Assembly: GCF_052857255.1 (NCBI RefSeq)
Contig: NC_135498.1
Coordinates: forward strand, 87,407,639 to 87,471,638
Origin: Amblyomma americanum
Taxonomy: Eukaryota; Arthropoda; Arachnida; Ixodida; Ixodidae
Length of the DNA stretch: 64,000 nucleotides
Direction of reading: 5' to 3'
Shown here: positions 33,445 through 44,992 of the stretch, in pieces
Layout: the number at the start of each line of letters is the position of its first letter
Position numbering within the stretch: the stretch's first letter is position 1
Notes under the pieces: generated by a model
Databases searched by the model: none
What the model was told of the DNA's origin: nothing
The model's input: only the letters and a program-made list of their open reading frames with translations
Made by a program: the position numbers and the translations under genes

Positions 33445-34020
33445 GAAGCGGTTTTACGCAGCGCAGCACACAAGACAAGGAAGAACTGACGCCATTAGCG
33501 CTGAGTATCAACTTAGTTTATTCCGCTTTACAAAAAATACATAGGGGAGGAAGCAGCACAAGCAGAAAGGCAAGATAAAATGTTACCCGGAGTGTATATG
33601 AAACCGAGAACGCCCACTTCCATGGCGTTACGAAGAGAAATAATCAATTTCCTTTTCAAACAATCTATCAGATGGTTTGCTGACACAACTCTGACCCTTA
33701 AGTCTGATAGCCATAGCCTCGAACGCCTCCCTTGCTTTCTGAGATTTCTATTTTTTTTATTACGCGTGTGCTGCTCGACAAAGGTGCACATTTTTCCTCG
33801 ATTCGCAGTTCTTGCAATTAACGGCTAAACTGCTGCCCGTTCCGGACTGTAGTACTGATCTGGCGTGTTCTCACATTCTTGTATTCAAACACCGACCCGT
33901 CTGTCCGACAATACCCTTCAACTTTCAAAGAACTGTTACCAGCACGTACAGTATCAGCCTGAACACCGGGCGTAGTCTTCTTAGAGACAAAGCCACAGCA
34001 AAAATCAAGCTACGGCTTAG
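33445..34020 (-). pseudogene. Penelope-like element 3' remnant (GIY-YIG end)
   Basis: The minus strand reads GYCRTDGSVFEYKNVRTRQ (decayed YIG-QTGR region) near 33860-33925, a Cys pair (NCKNCESRKN-like) near 33800, and EAFEAMAIRLKGQSCVSKPS near 33660-33725, which matches the conserved end of the Penelope proteins in this window (EIMEAHLIARTSDQCISTPS). The terminal AATAAACTAAG is at 33513-33523. Frames are broken and the RT is missing. Confidence 0.68.
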
Positions 34021-34360
34021 CGCCCCTTAACATAAGCAGAAACACGCGCTATTAAATCGTGATAAATAGAGCTGGCATTGGAAGAAGCAGTCGATGGCTT
34101 TGAAGTGCACCTGCGCCGCTCGCCTGGGGTATTCTCCCAGCGGAGAGGTATGCCCTTACGAGAGAATCTAACATGTGCCCTCTGCAGTCTAAACTGGTGA
34201 TCAAAGAAAGCTCCAGGCAAGTAGCTGCTTTTCGCAATCGCGAAATACATCACAGCATGTAACAAAAATAGACGACACTTCCCCTCAAGGCTCTTGCACA
34301 TCACTTAGCGCACGTAACTGTCTCCCCGGCACGTTTAGAGTAACACTCCGCCCGGCCGCG
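34021..34360. other. Probable 3' flank of the minus-strand FReD exon
   Basis: No independent feature. It could contain the 3' UTR of the minus-strand lectin gene; I see no convincing AATAAA close to the stop codon on that strand. Confidence 0.3.
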
Positions 34361-34632
34361 CTATGTGCACCTAGCAGGTCGGATCATCATACGCACAATG
34401 GGGTAGGAATGGTAGTATAGACCTGTATGGCCGTCCTTGACAGACCAGTCAATTCCGTTGGCATAGCTGGAATGGTGACCTTTTAGGTTGAGGCCATTCA
34501 AATTAGAAATATGGCAGTTATAGTACCACCAGGCGCCTTGGAATTTTATCGCGCAGCTTCCATCATCTACGTCGTTGTCCCTGCCCAAAGTGGAGAACAT
34601 ATTGCCGCTGTGGTAGCCAAAGGCGTCCCATC
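34361..34632 (-). CDS. Terminal exon of a fibrinogen-related (FReD) lectin, intact
   Basis: The exon starts after a strong acceptor on the minus strand (pyrimidine tract ending TCATTTGCAG, 34633-34642). It completes a split Gly codon and reads WDAFGYHSGNMFSTLGRDND, CAIKFQGAWWYYNCHISNLN, then GIDWSVKDGHTGLYYHSYP and MMIRPARCT, stop at 34361. These are the FReD C-terminal landmarks: the Asp-rich calcium site (DNDVDDG), the CA...C disulphide, WWY and the IRP end. Tick ixoderins, ficolins and tachylectin-5 proteins are secreted and bind acetylated sugars in defence. No lesion is visible. Upstream exons should lie at higher coordinates, but none was found on this strand. Confidence 0.9.
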
Positions 34633-37600
34633 CTGCAAATGAGGACAGAAGAAAAGAGGAAGAGAAATAGACATAGTTTTTTTTCGTGTTATAATTTTAT
34701 AACATTGTTTCATGTAGCGAAAATCATCTTTCACGAGTTCATGGAAAATGACCCTGGCGCACACTTATAACATTGTCGGAAAGCGCGGCAGGAGCTATGG
34801 GTTTAGGCGAAAAGAAACCCTTCTTTTCCCACAGGACGAAGCCCACAGCAACTTCGCAGTGCCTAGAGCACGCATAAGGCAACAAACCGGCGAGCAAATG
34901 AGTTGTGTATTTTTTATTGTTATGATTACTGGTGCAATACTCAGTGCTTTGAGCTTATTAACTCCAGTGAAGACGCCGTGATGCTAGAAAAATATAATAA
35001 TAATAAGGAAATCATTGCGCTTGAAACACTAACTGGAGATAACCATATTCTTAATAGGGTTGGCTGCGTGGAGAGAAGCCAAGCACTGCTCTGCAGAAAG
35101 TTCCAGGGACAGGTCTGCGTAGACCACCCAAGGGTCGCATACAGTGCATAGACAGACGCAGGCAAGAAGTGAGAACAGACAAGACCCAGAACTAAGGACT
35201 AGATTCTTGAAAATGGTACCGCAAGAACGCAGCCAGCAGCCAAAAAGAGCAATAATTACCACGTGACATGTAGGTTGGCTAGGTCAGTCTGAAACCTTGT
35301 CAGCCAGCCGCTTCCTCTCGGACATAACATAGGCAGTCTTTTGTTTAGAATGCCAGCGTCTGATCAATGAAGCCATTTCGCACGGATTCCGAACATCTTA
35401 GTTCCTAATGCGTGTCGCGTAAGGCGGTGTATACGTCATGCAACCACGCTGGTTTTCTCAAGCTGTGGAATCCGCCGAAAGCCCATACAAATTGCTCCTT
35501 CAAAATGTGGAACAGGTTTGGTCTAACTTTATTTATGCTTGTAGTGATTTTTACATTAGTCATATATACAGCTTTATCAGAGGTATACAGGACAGCTGTA
35601 CTTGCTGCAGCCATCGAACAGTTCCAAAAATGAAAAGCTTGCCTTCACCCAATGTTTCAAGAAACTTTCTTCACCCCCTTCCTTCAACAATATCACCGTG
35701 TATAGTTTTCTATTTCGCAAGGAAGCACGAACTACTACGTAGGCACACTACATTGTCCGGAAACTTGATTTTTTAGCTTATGTCTTTTTCTCGTAGCGTA
35801 GAAAAAAGCTAGAAAAAGTGGCCTGCACGTATAAGAGGTGCACGTAATAGATGACGAAAGGAAACGCTGACACAAAGGCAAAAAAGGGTTAACAGGGGCG
35901 TTCTCCAAGATATTCTTGTGCGAAGAGGAGGAGACTGTCTATAGAGTAGGAAAAAGGGGTGATAGTTTCACACAGAGTGGACGCGATGAACGCGTGGCGA
36001 AGAAAGAAGAACAGAGTGAATATGGAAATTCTAGGAAGTGAAGGTACGTACGTCGCGCAGTGGAGGGCATAAAATATTCACAGGGCTCCTAATTGCATTA
36101 AACGGCAATGCGTTAGCATTAGAGGCTCTTGGTGCCTCTACATCGCGTTTTGGGTCATTTATGTGTGGCGATGTCACTTGTGCATGGTGGCATATCCGGT
36201 CTGGTGAATTCTCTTCCAATAGGAGTCATCTAGTGTGATGATATCACTTCCCTGCAGCCAATGGGAAAATTAGATGACCACCGACACAATTGTTTCGGAT
36301 AAGACACCAGTGCGCGGCGTCGCATTGCCGCGGCTAAAGATTCGCCTTTACGCTACTCACATCCCTGAGTCACTGAAAGCTGAGTGAGATGTGTGCAGTC
36401 TTGCTACATTAATGAGGCTCCCGCACTTTCGATCGATGCAATTCCTTGTTGTACCGCTGCACAAACGTGTTTCGATTCCTTGCGACACAGGGTGAATTGA
36501 ATTATATATGTATAACCATAAGCAATGCCTCTGCCTCTCCTATTAGAGCACTAATCTTAAATGCCTCATTTCCTTCTTCTGGATGGCTTCAAAAAGTTGA
36601 GCTTAACTTGGGAACGCTACGCGAGAAAGTGTCAAAGCACGCAGACGTCCGCCGGTGGTGCCAAGCCTGCTAAAACGCTGGACTCGACACACGCAAGTTT
36701 TGTGGCTGCTGCACAAGCCTATACAAACTTTACGTATTCGTTAAAGTGAAGCTCGCACGTAAGCCATTGTTCATTCAATGGTTAGAGGTTTATTTCAGGC
36801 AAAAGAATCATCTGAGGTGACACAGCAAAAGGCATATATCCAGAATATAAGCCATCTCATCAAGTGAAGGACGCCACTGTAACAAATATTGCGCCTCCGA
36901 AGGTCATTCTTCCCCATTCTTGATACCTACTTCAAGAGCGTGAACATTTTTCTGCTTGCACAGAGTGGAACCATTGCAGGCATCAGGTATCAACCATTAC
37001 GAACAGGGCACTGCGAAAGATGTCCCTCAAAGGCAATCCAAGATTTTATTCTAAGGCTGAGCGTATGTTCTTGCGCTTGCGGACGAGTGTCGCAGTGCAG
37101 CCTTCATGGCGTTGCCGGTTGCATGGGCCGTGTCTAAAAGTTCAGATTTGTTTTTTAAAACCGACCCTCTTCGTCACTTTCTGCTCAGAGAAACTGGTGG
37201 TCTTGAGCTTTGAAAAGACGATCACTGAAAATTGCAACTTAGACGACCGATTCCTTTCTTTGTCAGCGAGAAACGATGCGTGTCACTACCTTTAATTCAT
37301 TCTTATCGGGTCATCCGCTGCTTGCAACAGCACGTGCTCTTCATAACGCAGGGGATTACAAGTGAACGCATTCTGATGTCCTCCATTCACATCCGAAGTT
37401 TATTGGACCTACGAAACTTTACTCGGGACAGACTACAATGGCGAAGAGGCGATAAGTTGCGGGAAAAAACACGGTATTTTGAAGTCAGGACAAGGAGGGA
37501 TGAGCGCGAATTTGCAACTAAAATTTATTCGAAGATAGGCACTTCACTGTTATGAAGTCTGATCGATGTGTCACCGATGCAACCTGAGCTGTAGCATTTT

Positions 37601-38220
37601 TTTTTTCATGAAATACGCTTCGAGCAAGTTCTGCTTTTTTCTTTGCACTTCAAAATAAGTAAATAGACAACTAGTATTCTTACCATTATTAATAAATAAC
37701 ATTACAATAACATGGGTTATCAGGAGTATGCTGCTATTGACGCTATTTTAGATGTTCCTCCTTTGGCCCTATTCAAAGCTCGGCCTCTACCACTGTGCAT
37801 TGAACTCGAAGCGTGGTGCTTAACTATCGGTTGACATAGGGGTCAACACCCCGCTGAGGTCGCACGCGGGAGTTTGCCGACTTTGAAACTCGAGTTATAC
37901 ATGAGGTTAAAGGCATATACATAGCACAACTTTTGTGTAGGAAAGCCCTTTGAATGCGTAAGGGAAGTTTTCATCGCGTATGTGGCAAATATATAAGTGA
38001 AGGCACTTGAGGTCCACTATAAACTTTCAGAGTACGTTAAGTACAAGATAAGAACACAAGCTCCGAGAAGCAAGATCAAGGGTAAAGAGTTTTCCTGACA
38101 GTATTCCAGTATTTTCATCACCAATGAAAACTCTTCTCTAGACGCTGCCGTAAACAGGAAAAAGATTCATATGTACAGAAAGCTGAAATTGTAAATCAAA
38201 AATTGCGACTTGAATGTCTT
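34633..38220. other. Long unassigned region between the two FReD loci
   Basis: Presumably the intron or 5' part of the minus-strand FReD gene and the upstream part of the plus-strand one. No exon was recognised. A local palindrome TGCATTAAACGGCAATGCG lies at about 36095-36113, with CGTTAGCATTAGAGGC after it; related strings are common in tick repeats. Short open frames show no family features. Confidence 0.3.
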
Positions 38221-38224
38221 GAAT

Positions 38225-38900
38225 GTAGAGACTCATGATTGCAGACTTAAAGGTAGAGACTCATGATAGTCATGATAGTAGGTTTTATCATGCACGCAAA
38301 CGCGAAACATTTTGGAGCGCAATGACAGACACGATAAATCTACTATAGACCTCATTATTGTTATGCTGGTTGCTTGGTTATAATTGGAATGAACAAAATG
38401 AATAGCATTATTTTCAACCATTTCAACAGTATGAGCTAAAATATACTTAATAATATCCCTGATGGAAGAAGCGTATTCAAGTTTCTGTCGCAGGGGAGTT
38501 TTATAAACAAGTTTAAATGGATTAGGAGCTTTGCTGTAATTAAGCCTTAAGTATGCTAACGTGCGATTGGCGTTGCTAGTAATTTATCACTGTTAGCATT
38601 CCAATTTAATGTGGAAGAAATGGTTAGGCCAAGACATCTGTATGATGACACGGACTGAAGCGGAGTGTGATTGAGTGTGTGCACCGCTTTACAATCACCT
38701 TCTAAAGAGACACGCATTATTTTAGACTTGTTAATGTTTAGTACCATATGCCGTTTGGCGCAACAAACATCAGTGTTACTTAAATGAGACTGCAGTATTA
38801 ATATGTCATCATCAATAGGAACCTCGCGATAAATTACATAGTGGTCCGGATGCAAGTGCATGCAGGAACAGACGCAACTCGCCGAATCCTTAGTATAAGA
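38225..38900 (-). pseudogene. LINE RT thumb fragment (CR1/L2-like)
   Basis: The minus strand reads DHYVIYREVPIDDDILILQ (position of the YADD motif, now degraded), MVLNINKSKIMRVS, SSYRCLGLTISSTLNWNAN, and further down LRQKLEYASSI and MFRVCVHDKT. This is the palm-to-thumb transition of a LINE RT. It ends about 90 bp before the plus-strand FReD exon, in the presumed intron. The frame changes at about 38555. Confidence 0.75.
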
Positions 38901-38988
38901 CACAAAAGTTACCCAGCCGCAGCCACAGCCGCAGGTTCAATCGTGGGTCATTCCATGATTCCTTTTTGTAGTGTTTTTTCATTTCAAG

Positions 38989-39130
38989 TTTAATGCACCC
39001 CCGCCATTGCGGCGACCTCCTGCGGGCCGGCCAGCGCATTAGCGGAGTGTGCAACGTGTTCCGCAAGGCGGATGGTCGTTCTGGCCAGAAAGTGTACAGC
39101 GGCATGGGCACCGACGGTGGAGGCTGGACG
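38989..39130 (+). pseudogene. FReD N-terminal exon, plus-strand copy
   Basis: The exon is bounded by an acceptor (TTTTTTCATTTCAAG, ending 38988) and donor ACG|GTGAGT at 39130/39131. It reads HCGDLLRAGQRISGVCNVF, then RSGQKVYSGMGTDGGGWT, the opening of a fibrinogen domain (C-DLL-G-SGVY ... VYCDM-T-GGGWT). The usual VYCDM is VYSGM, so the first disulphide partner is lost, and SGVY is SGVC. The phase suits a following VFQRR-type exon, which I could not find. The copy continues at 44993 and 50343. Called a pseudogene because of the lesions in those exons; on its own this exon has no stop. Confidence 0.8.
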
Positions 39131-40130
39131 GTGAGTGCGCTAGAAATCTGACCCGCATCATACACCTTCCGTACCAGTCCCCTTTGAGTGCAGTGTAACA
39201 GAGGCTAGGCATACGGACTTTCTGTTTTGCGGTACGCTGAGCGCGTTGCCTCCTGCAAACGCTAATCAGCGTCTGTGCATTGTGCACAATGACCACACGG
39301 AAGGCGATCGCCTATTTTCATCGAGGATGCAGTTGGATTGAATGCGATACGGCATAAATTAGCATCCTTTTTCTAGTGGGCGGAAAGCGTGATTTTCTCG
39401 CTGTTTGCCAACAATGCCGTGAGCATAATTAAATTGCTTCGCATTAAACACCACGCAATTCCAGCGTTATCCTTATTAATTTTCCAAATGCGCTCTCGGT
39501 TTCAATACTCCACCTCCGGCGCCGGTTCCACATTTCGCAAAAAAGAACGGTTACGGTAAACTTGAGAGCCGCGAAACTTTATTATTCGGGTGCCTAGTCA
39601 CGTTCTCACCCTGGAACTTCGATTGTTCTAGTCCGAAACGCCACCAGTCGCAAGAGTCACACACCTCCTGCACCACTCTTAAATGTGCGGCAGGGAGCAC
39701 TGACCATGGAAGAAAATAGCAAATTAGAAGACACTTTTAGTGACTTCTCATCATATCATGCTGAAGGCCTCAACAAAGGTTAGAAGCTTCACTATCCATC
39801 CTTCAGGAATGTGCATTTCATAATGTTTTTGCCAGCTACAAACCTATGGACGCAAGTAAAAGTTCTTCTAAATAAGAGTTCTTCTAAAAAAAAGTTCTTC
39901 TAAAAGTATACTGCAATTTCGACTTCGTACAAGCCCTGGCGCTATGTTACAGAAATTTAATCCTTCAACTTTACGGAAAAAGTTCGGTGTAAAACTAAGA
40001 AACCATTCAACAGCAATTTGTAGAATCAATTCTTAGTAACCAGTAGGAAAGATTCAAGGTTATGTACACTCAGATAGCCATATTGGAATGCAGTTCAATA
40101 GAACATAAACTTGATGGGAATAACGCGCTA
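39131..40130. other. Intron of the plus-strand FReD copy
   Basis: No coding motif recognised. A small tandem of AAGTTCTTCTAAA-like units lies at about 39858-39905. Confidence 0.35.
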
Positions 40131-40131
40131 C

Positions 40132-41335
40132 ATAAAACGACAACTGAAACAACGGACACAGGACAAGCGCGCACTGAGATTTATTCTCGTACGAGGGCAC
40201 ATAAATACATCAATCAGGAATGGCACCGTTTAATTTAATGGCGGCATTTCATTTTGTTGCTAATTTGCTGCTTTGTTTTCCTTTTCGTTTGCAAACCAAT
40301 TGTCATTAGGCAGTATTAAGACGTTCTCGCAGAGATTTTCGCCAGGCTGGAATTCACGTTCGAGCTGCCAAAGAACTCTTTGATTAGATTGTTGGACATA
40401 GGGATAAAAGAAGGTGGGAAGCACACGTCTTGGACGTACTTGACGAAAACAGGAAAAATCTTCTTAAGTTATCATTCTGCGCACTCTAAGTTGGTGAAAA
40501 GGAGTTTAGCAAGCTACAGTTTGGCGCAGTGTCTTGAAAATTCGTGTTCTGATGAGGTAGAGTGCCGCATCAAGAGGTAAGTTGATGGGCTAGGAATAAG
40601 TGTGTACCCTGACGCGCTAATAACATCTGTGGTTCAAAAGAACCTACAAAAGCTACTGGATAGCAAAATACAGCAAAAAAGGCATACAGAGCAGGCCACT
40701 GGATTTATTTTCATTCCCTATGTACATAATGTTTCACACGGCTTAAAGGAAGTAGCAAACAGATGTGATGTTCCCCTGGTGTTTACCGTACCCCGGGAAA
40801 TGGTGAGCCCTTGTCATGAAATGAATAAATCGAGGAAAAAAGCTAGCTAACACTTGTGGTATCGCATACAAAGAAAAGTTCGTAGAATGTGTTAACGGTA
40901 TAGTCCACAAAATTTCCTTGTCAAGCGGCAGTAGTTACATAGGTTACATAGTTACATAGGCTAAAAGAGCACAGAAAAATAGCGAATCCTGGAAACCTTG
41001 GCCCATTTCGCAAATCACAAATCTTCAGCTTACTTTGAACGGACTACAATTTTGGCTCGTGCAAGGAACAAGAAATAAAGAGAAATAAAAGAAGCCTTTG
41101 ACATATGGAAGGCCGGTGAAGACGAGTGCGCAAGGACATCCTCGGTGTTGTTTTCAAGTGGGGTGTTAGAACTAATCAAGAAACGAAGGAGCATGCGACA
41201 CAGCCGTTGGCAATCAATTGATTGTTTTGAGCATATGCATGAAATGTATTTACAGGCCTTCGCATCAGAATAAATCTCAGCTTGTTAGTGCGCGGTTGTC
41301 CTCTGCCCGTCGCTTCAGTGGTCCTTTTTGAAGCG
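40132..41335 (+). mobile_element. Third Penelope-like element, 5'-truncated, with terminal inverted segments
   Basis: The plus strand reads LSYHSAHSKLVKRSLASYS (40462-40520, the RT end seen in the 4.9-kb element as SSAHSKLVKRAIAFS), PYVHNVSHGLKEVANRC, then a degraded GIY-YIG (ECVNGIVHKISLSSGSSYIG near 40880-40940). Inverted segments GGACAAGCGCGCACTGAGAT (about 40161-40180) and its imperfect complement near 41270-41300 flank it. Most of the RT is missing and frames are broken. It sits in the presumed FReD intron. Confidence 0.78.
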
Positions 41336-41734
41336 AAAAGCTTCACTACGCCATCTTTTCGGGCCGTCAGCGGAGCCGCAAGATTGACCTTGGATGTTGC
41401 TAGTGGTCACGGTGGCCGCAAGTTTCACTTTTAATGTACGTAAAGGTCAAACCATGAGTATAACTGGTGGTAGTAAGGTTCGACACATGACGTCAGCTAC
41501 AGCAGCGACACCAACGGCTGTTACACCAACCATCTCAACTTTGACCTTTGACTTTTGACATTGACCTTTAACGTTGTACCTTTGACCTTGACCATTTCCC
41601 TTGACCTGCGGTCAAGCGGGAAAGCGTCTGCCGGCATCTCATGAGCAGGTCATGAAAGTGGGTTTTGCAAAAACGTACGCCGGTGCGCTTTGATGCGTTC
41701 AGCCGAACGCAATAGGTGTGATCGATGCGACGCC
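41336..41734. repeat. Region with TTTGACC/TTGACC simple repeat
   Basis: A degenerate repeat of TTGACC and TTTGACC units occupies about 41538-41605. The surrounding sequence has no other recognised feature. Confidence 0.6.
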
Positions 41735-41870
41735 TGACGTGGAGACCGACACCTGAACCGCGCCCGTAAGAAAATGAAAATGAAATAAAAATTGGTTCTA
41801 AGAAAAGCAAATTACGCCTGTCTCACTTATCGCAGTGGAAACCCGAACCGCGCCGTAAAGGTGCACTAAA
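41735..41870 (-). mobile_element. Two SINE fragments
   Basis: Pieces of the SINE 3' half in minus orientation: GACACCTGAACCGCGCCCGTAA and a second AAACCCGAACCGCGCCGTAA, separated by an AT-rich tail-like AAAATGAAATAAAAATTGG. Heads are missing. Confidence 0.65.
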
Positions 41871-42480
41871 GAGGAATCTGAAATCGTCTTTTTACCGCGG
41901 GAACTCTACCTACACGTGCCGGGCATTCTTTGAAATTTCGAATTATTGTCCTCTGCGGCTGATTGCTCTAATTAAATCGGATTAAACGTCCTGGCTTCCG
42001 CCATTTTATTTTTTAACTCAACGCGGTAGGCAGGAGGAGTCAACCAACCAACACGTACAACTAACTAGCCCACATTGCTGCCTTGCTTGCCTTGATAACA
42101 TAAAGATTGCAAACTAGAGGCCATAACTATAGCAACATGGAGAAAAAGCAACCGGAAACCATAAGTTAAGCAACAAAAAAATTCATCAACATTATTTTAT
42201 ATTTTTTAAGAGGGGTTGCGCAGAATTTCAATGTAATGGATAGCGTCGAAATTCTTTAGTACGCTGTTTATTGGGCGTTATTCGCTCTATTTTTTTTTCA
42301 GCAATTTCCCTAGGCTCGTTGTTCTGCATGTTCGTGCGATCACGCAATATTCATCTTGAAAGGACTCAAATTTAGAATATTAAGTTTCACTCGATCGAGG
42401 AATTATGTTGAGGATGCGACGGAGTCCCTTGTGATGGGGGGATATAACTTAAAATAAGCAGTGATGTCCACGAGTAAACA
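41871..42480. other. Unassigned spacer
   Basis: AT-rich, with no recognised coding or repeat border. Confidence 0.3.
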
Positions 42481-42483
42481 TTT

Positions 42484-42530
42484 TCTTGACGTCTCAGGTC
42501 CCAGCAAGTGGGCCTTCTTCAGAAGAAAGA
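42484..42530 (-). ncRNA. Hammerhead-ribozyme-like fold, degenerate
   Basis: The minus strand has CTGAAGA, then a stem AGGCCCA/TGGGACCT closed by a CTTGC loop, then GAGACGTC. This follows the hammerhead order CUGANGA - stem II - GAAA - stem III found in Penelope-like elements, but the essential GAAA is GAGA, so it would probably not cleave. No Penelope coding sequence is next to it. Confidence 0.25.
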
Positions 42531-42949
42531 CATCATATTTATAGTTTCAGAACAGGCCTGAGTAACTACCGCAAATCGTGTACGTAGATCAGTTTTGAAT
42601 TTCTGTCGTTTGGATTCAACGGGTGTGATGTGGTCTGCATGATTAGAAATTCCAGGCCGCCATTTGAACTGGACCCCCCTTCAGAGATCTAAAGTGTCCA
42701 GTAAATTCTTTTTTTCAGGTCGGCGCCAGTGTTGTTTTTACATACTGGCGAATCAGTGCTCCAAGGTCGCAAGTATACTTAAGTATCATTTTGACTGCAA
42801 AAGCACAGCTTAGATAAGCAACAAAATGTCGTAGAAGCGCAATGCTTGTAGAGATCTCTCTGAAGGGTTTCGCTAATTGTGCTTTGTCAAGTGAACCCTT
42901 TGCTGGCCAGGATTTTGCTGATCGCGTTTACGGTCAACACTATTGCTAA

Positions 42950-43112
42950 CGGAACTGAACAAATCAGAACAGCACTGTTGCAATGCAAGAGTGCGGGCAA
43001 CTTTTCTTTTTTCTTTATTTTCTACGGTATCACTCCCCTCTATAATGCCCTCTGGTCCAAGAGGGTAACTTAAGTCCATCAATAAATGAAAAATAAATAC
43101 ATAAATAAATAA
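42950..43112 (+). mobile_element. LINE 3' end (CR1/L2-like) with AAAT tail
   Basis: A short stretch TCCCCTCTATAATGCCCTC followed by TGGTCCAAGAGGGTAACTT and an (AAAT)n-like tail, 43081-43112, looks like the 3' UTR and tail of a LINE. No coding part is attached. Confidence 0.45.
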
Positions 43113-43630
43113 AACTTAGATCCAGAAACCCAGAGCAAGCCAAGTCTAAGGTCTACGAATCATTCGCACTCTTTTCACATTGCGTGCTCGAGACTTACAG
43201 TGTCAATCTTGCCAGCCCCAGTGAAGTGAGCACAGACTCATGACACTGAGCAAAGTATCTGCATTCGAGTCATGTTGAGTATGGGCCTCGGGCAGGCACC
43301 CAAAGACTGAAAACTCTTGGACGGTGAAAAGGGGGCTTAATGAGTGCACCCTAAACCAAGACGGAGTCCAGAACGTCTCAGCACGTGTCCCCCGGTGCAA
43401 ATTCCCAACGGTCTTTCTCTTCTAGCTGGCTGGGCAGCGAAGACGATTAAAAATATTCAACAAGTTACAAACGCCGTGTTTGCCTGCAGCACGACCAGGT
43501 ACACCACCCACACAACCTCGACCTATTACGGCAGTTTAAGCTGAAGCCGGACCGCTGCCGCAGGAGTGCAGCATTGTTGCGTCGCCTGCAGCTCGGAGTG
43601 GCGTTTAAAGAGAAGTTTTCATATCTAACT
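43113..43630. other. Unassigned spacer
   Basis: No recognised feature. Confidence 0.3.
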
Positions 43631-43635
43631 GAGAT

Positions 43636-43712
43636 AGCACTGGTTGCGTAAAGGCAGAGCATGCGCCTCGCGTTCAGGAGGACCACGGTTTGAATCGCGG
43701 TGCCGCCGCAGT
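43636..43712 (+). other. tRNA-like SINE head
   Basis: TTGCGTAAAGGCAGAGCATG resembles a Pol III A box, and GGTTTGAATCGCGG about 35 bp later resembles a B box. No clean cloverleaf. It probably derives from a tRNA-headed SINE different from the main family here. Confidence 0.4.
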
Positions 43713-44890
43713 TCTTCACAGGAGAAAAAGAGCAGCTCTAAAAGCCGAGGTTATTGAACATCCAAGCCTGGGGTGTGGCATAATCACGGCGCCAGATTCG
43801 AAAACACCCGCCCACCAGAAAAGGATTTGTATACCCTCGAGAAGCACGTGGCCATCAGCTCCTATTGAAGCACACCAACTAGCTCCCGGTCTTCAGTCTG
43901 CAGTGGCTGGAGAGCAAAGTGAACACGTGACACAACGGGGGAGGATAAGAATATTTCCATCAGGACGGACCGCTAATGGACGCTGAACCTGGTAGAGTTA
44001 AACGCCGAAGCCTTATCCGGAGAGCCTGACGAACTAGCACTGTTCGAGCAACTAGTCGGTAAAACCTTTGGGCACGCTTAAAGGAATCTGAAGAGGTTTT
44101 CGAATTCCATGAGTTTAAAACGGCCGAATGCGTGAAAAACGCTGGTAAAGACTGCGAAATCGTTTTTACCTAGCATTTGTTCGGCGATTACACCGCCATT
44201 TCAATTGCTAGGGAAAAACGATTTCGCCACCATCACCTCAAAGCCAGCGTAAGTCTCCATGGCGCTTTTTTCCTGTTTCCTTAACGGCAGCCCTCCTAGT
44301 ACACACTCATGACACGGAAGGAAGACGAAAAATACTATTTTTCTTCCAATTAAAACATTCTATTCGGCTGGCACTTTCTGACACCTGCAATGCAAATATA
44401 TACTCCCTGTGTAGTCCCTCCATCCCCTCCAGGTAATCTTTAGCATATTTACTACGCTTTGTCATGCCTTATTATGCCATGTCTGTTAACTGCTAATGTT
44501 CGGACTTAATGAAATGCTTTTTATTCATATATATAACGAATGTGGCCCCGATGTCCCACATAACTCATGTCAAGGATTTAAAAATGTACCTCTGCAAGGC
44601 AGGTGACCGGAAGGTAAGCCATATTCCTAGACGTCCAGTGGAGAAAACTCTCGTTTTAAAGCGGATTTAGTTTATAAAGCAGCTTTTTTTTTCTTTATAA
44701 AAGCAATCTTTCACCTTCATTAAATAACTGTTTGGGAGAAAAGCGTGCAATACCGTCTGCTTTTTCCTGTAATCCCTTAATGTACCGCCAGTTAATCCGC
44801 CACTTTGAAGCGAAAAGTAGAACTGAATGTTTTTCTGTGTCCTTGCGCCCGTACTCAGCCGTATAACAGTGACTAAAGCAGCTGTCTCTT
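43713..44890. other. Intron of the plus-strand FReD copy, unassigned
   Basis: No recognised coding motif. TCTCTTTCCAG at 44885-44895 could be the acceptor of the middle FReD exon, but the 100 bp after it do not read as a clean fibrinogen segment. Confidence 0.3.
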
Positions 44891-44992
44891 TCCAGTGGTT
44901 TCTAGAAACAGTGTCGGTTATCGGAGCTTTTCGCTCGTCATAAGTCGCGCGGTAACCTGAACCCCTTCGCAATGAGTGGGATGAAACACGCC

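Noticed and set aside
41538..41605. Nuclear-receptor response element cluster (TTGACC repeats)
   Set aside because: The repeats are degenerate and contiguous like a simple repeat; there is no nearby promoter or gene start.
43636..43712. Functional tRNA gene
   Set aside because: A- and B-box-like strings are present, but acceptor and anticodon stems do not pair well by eye.
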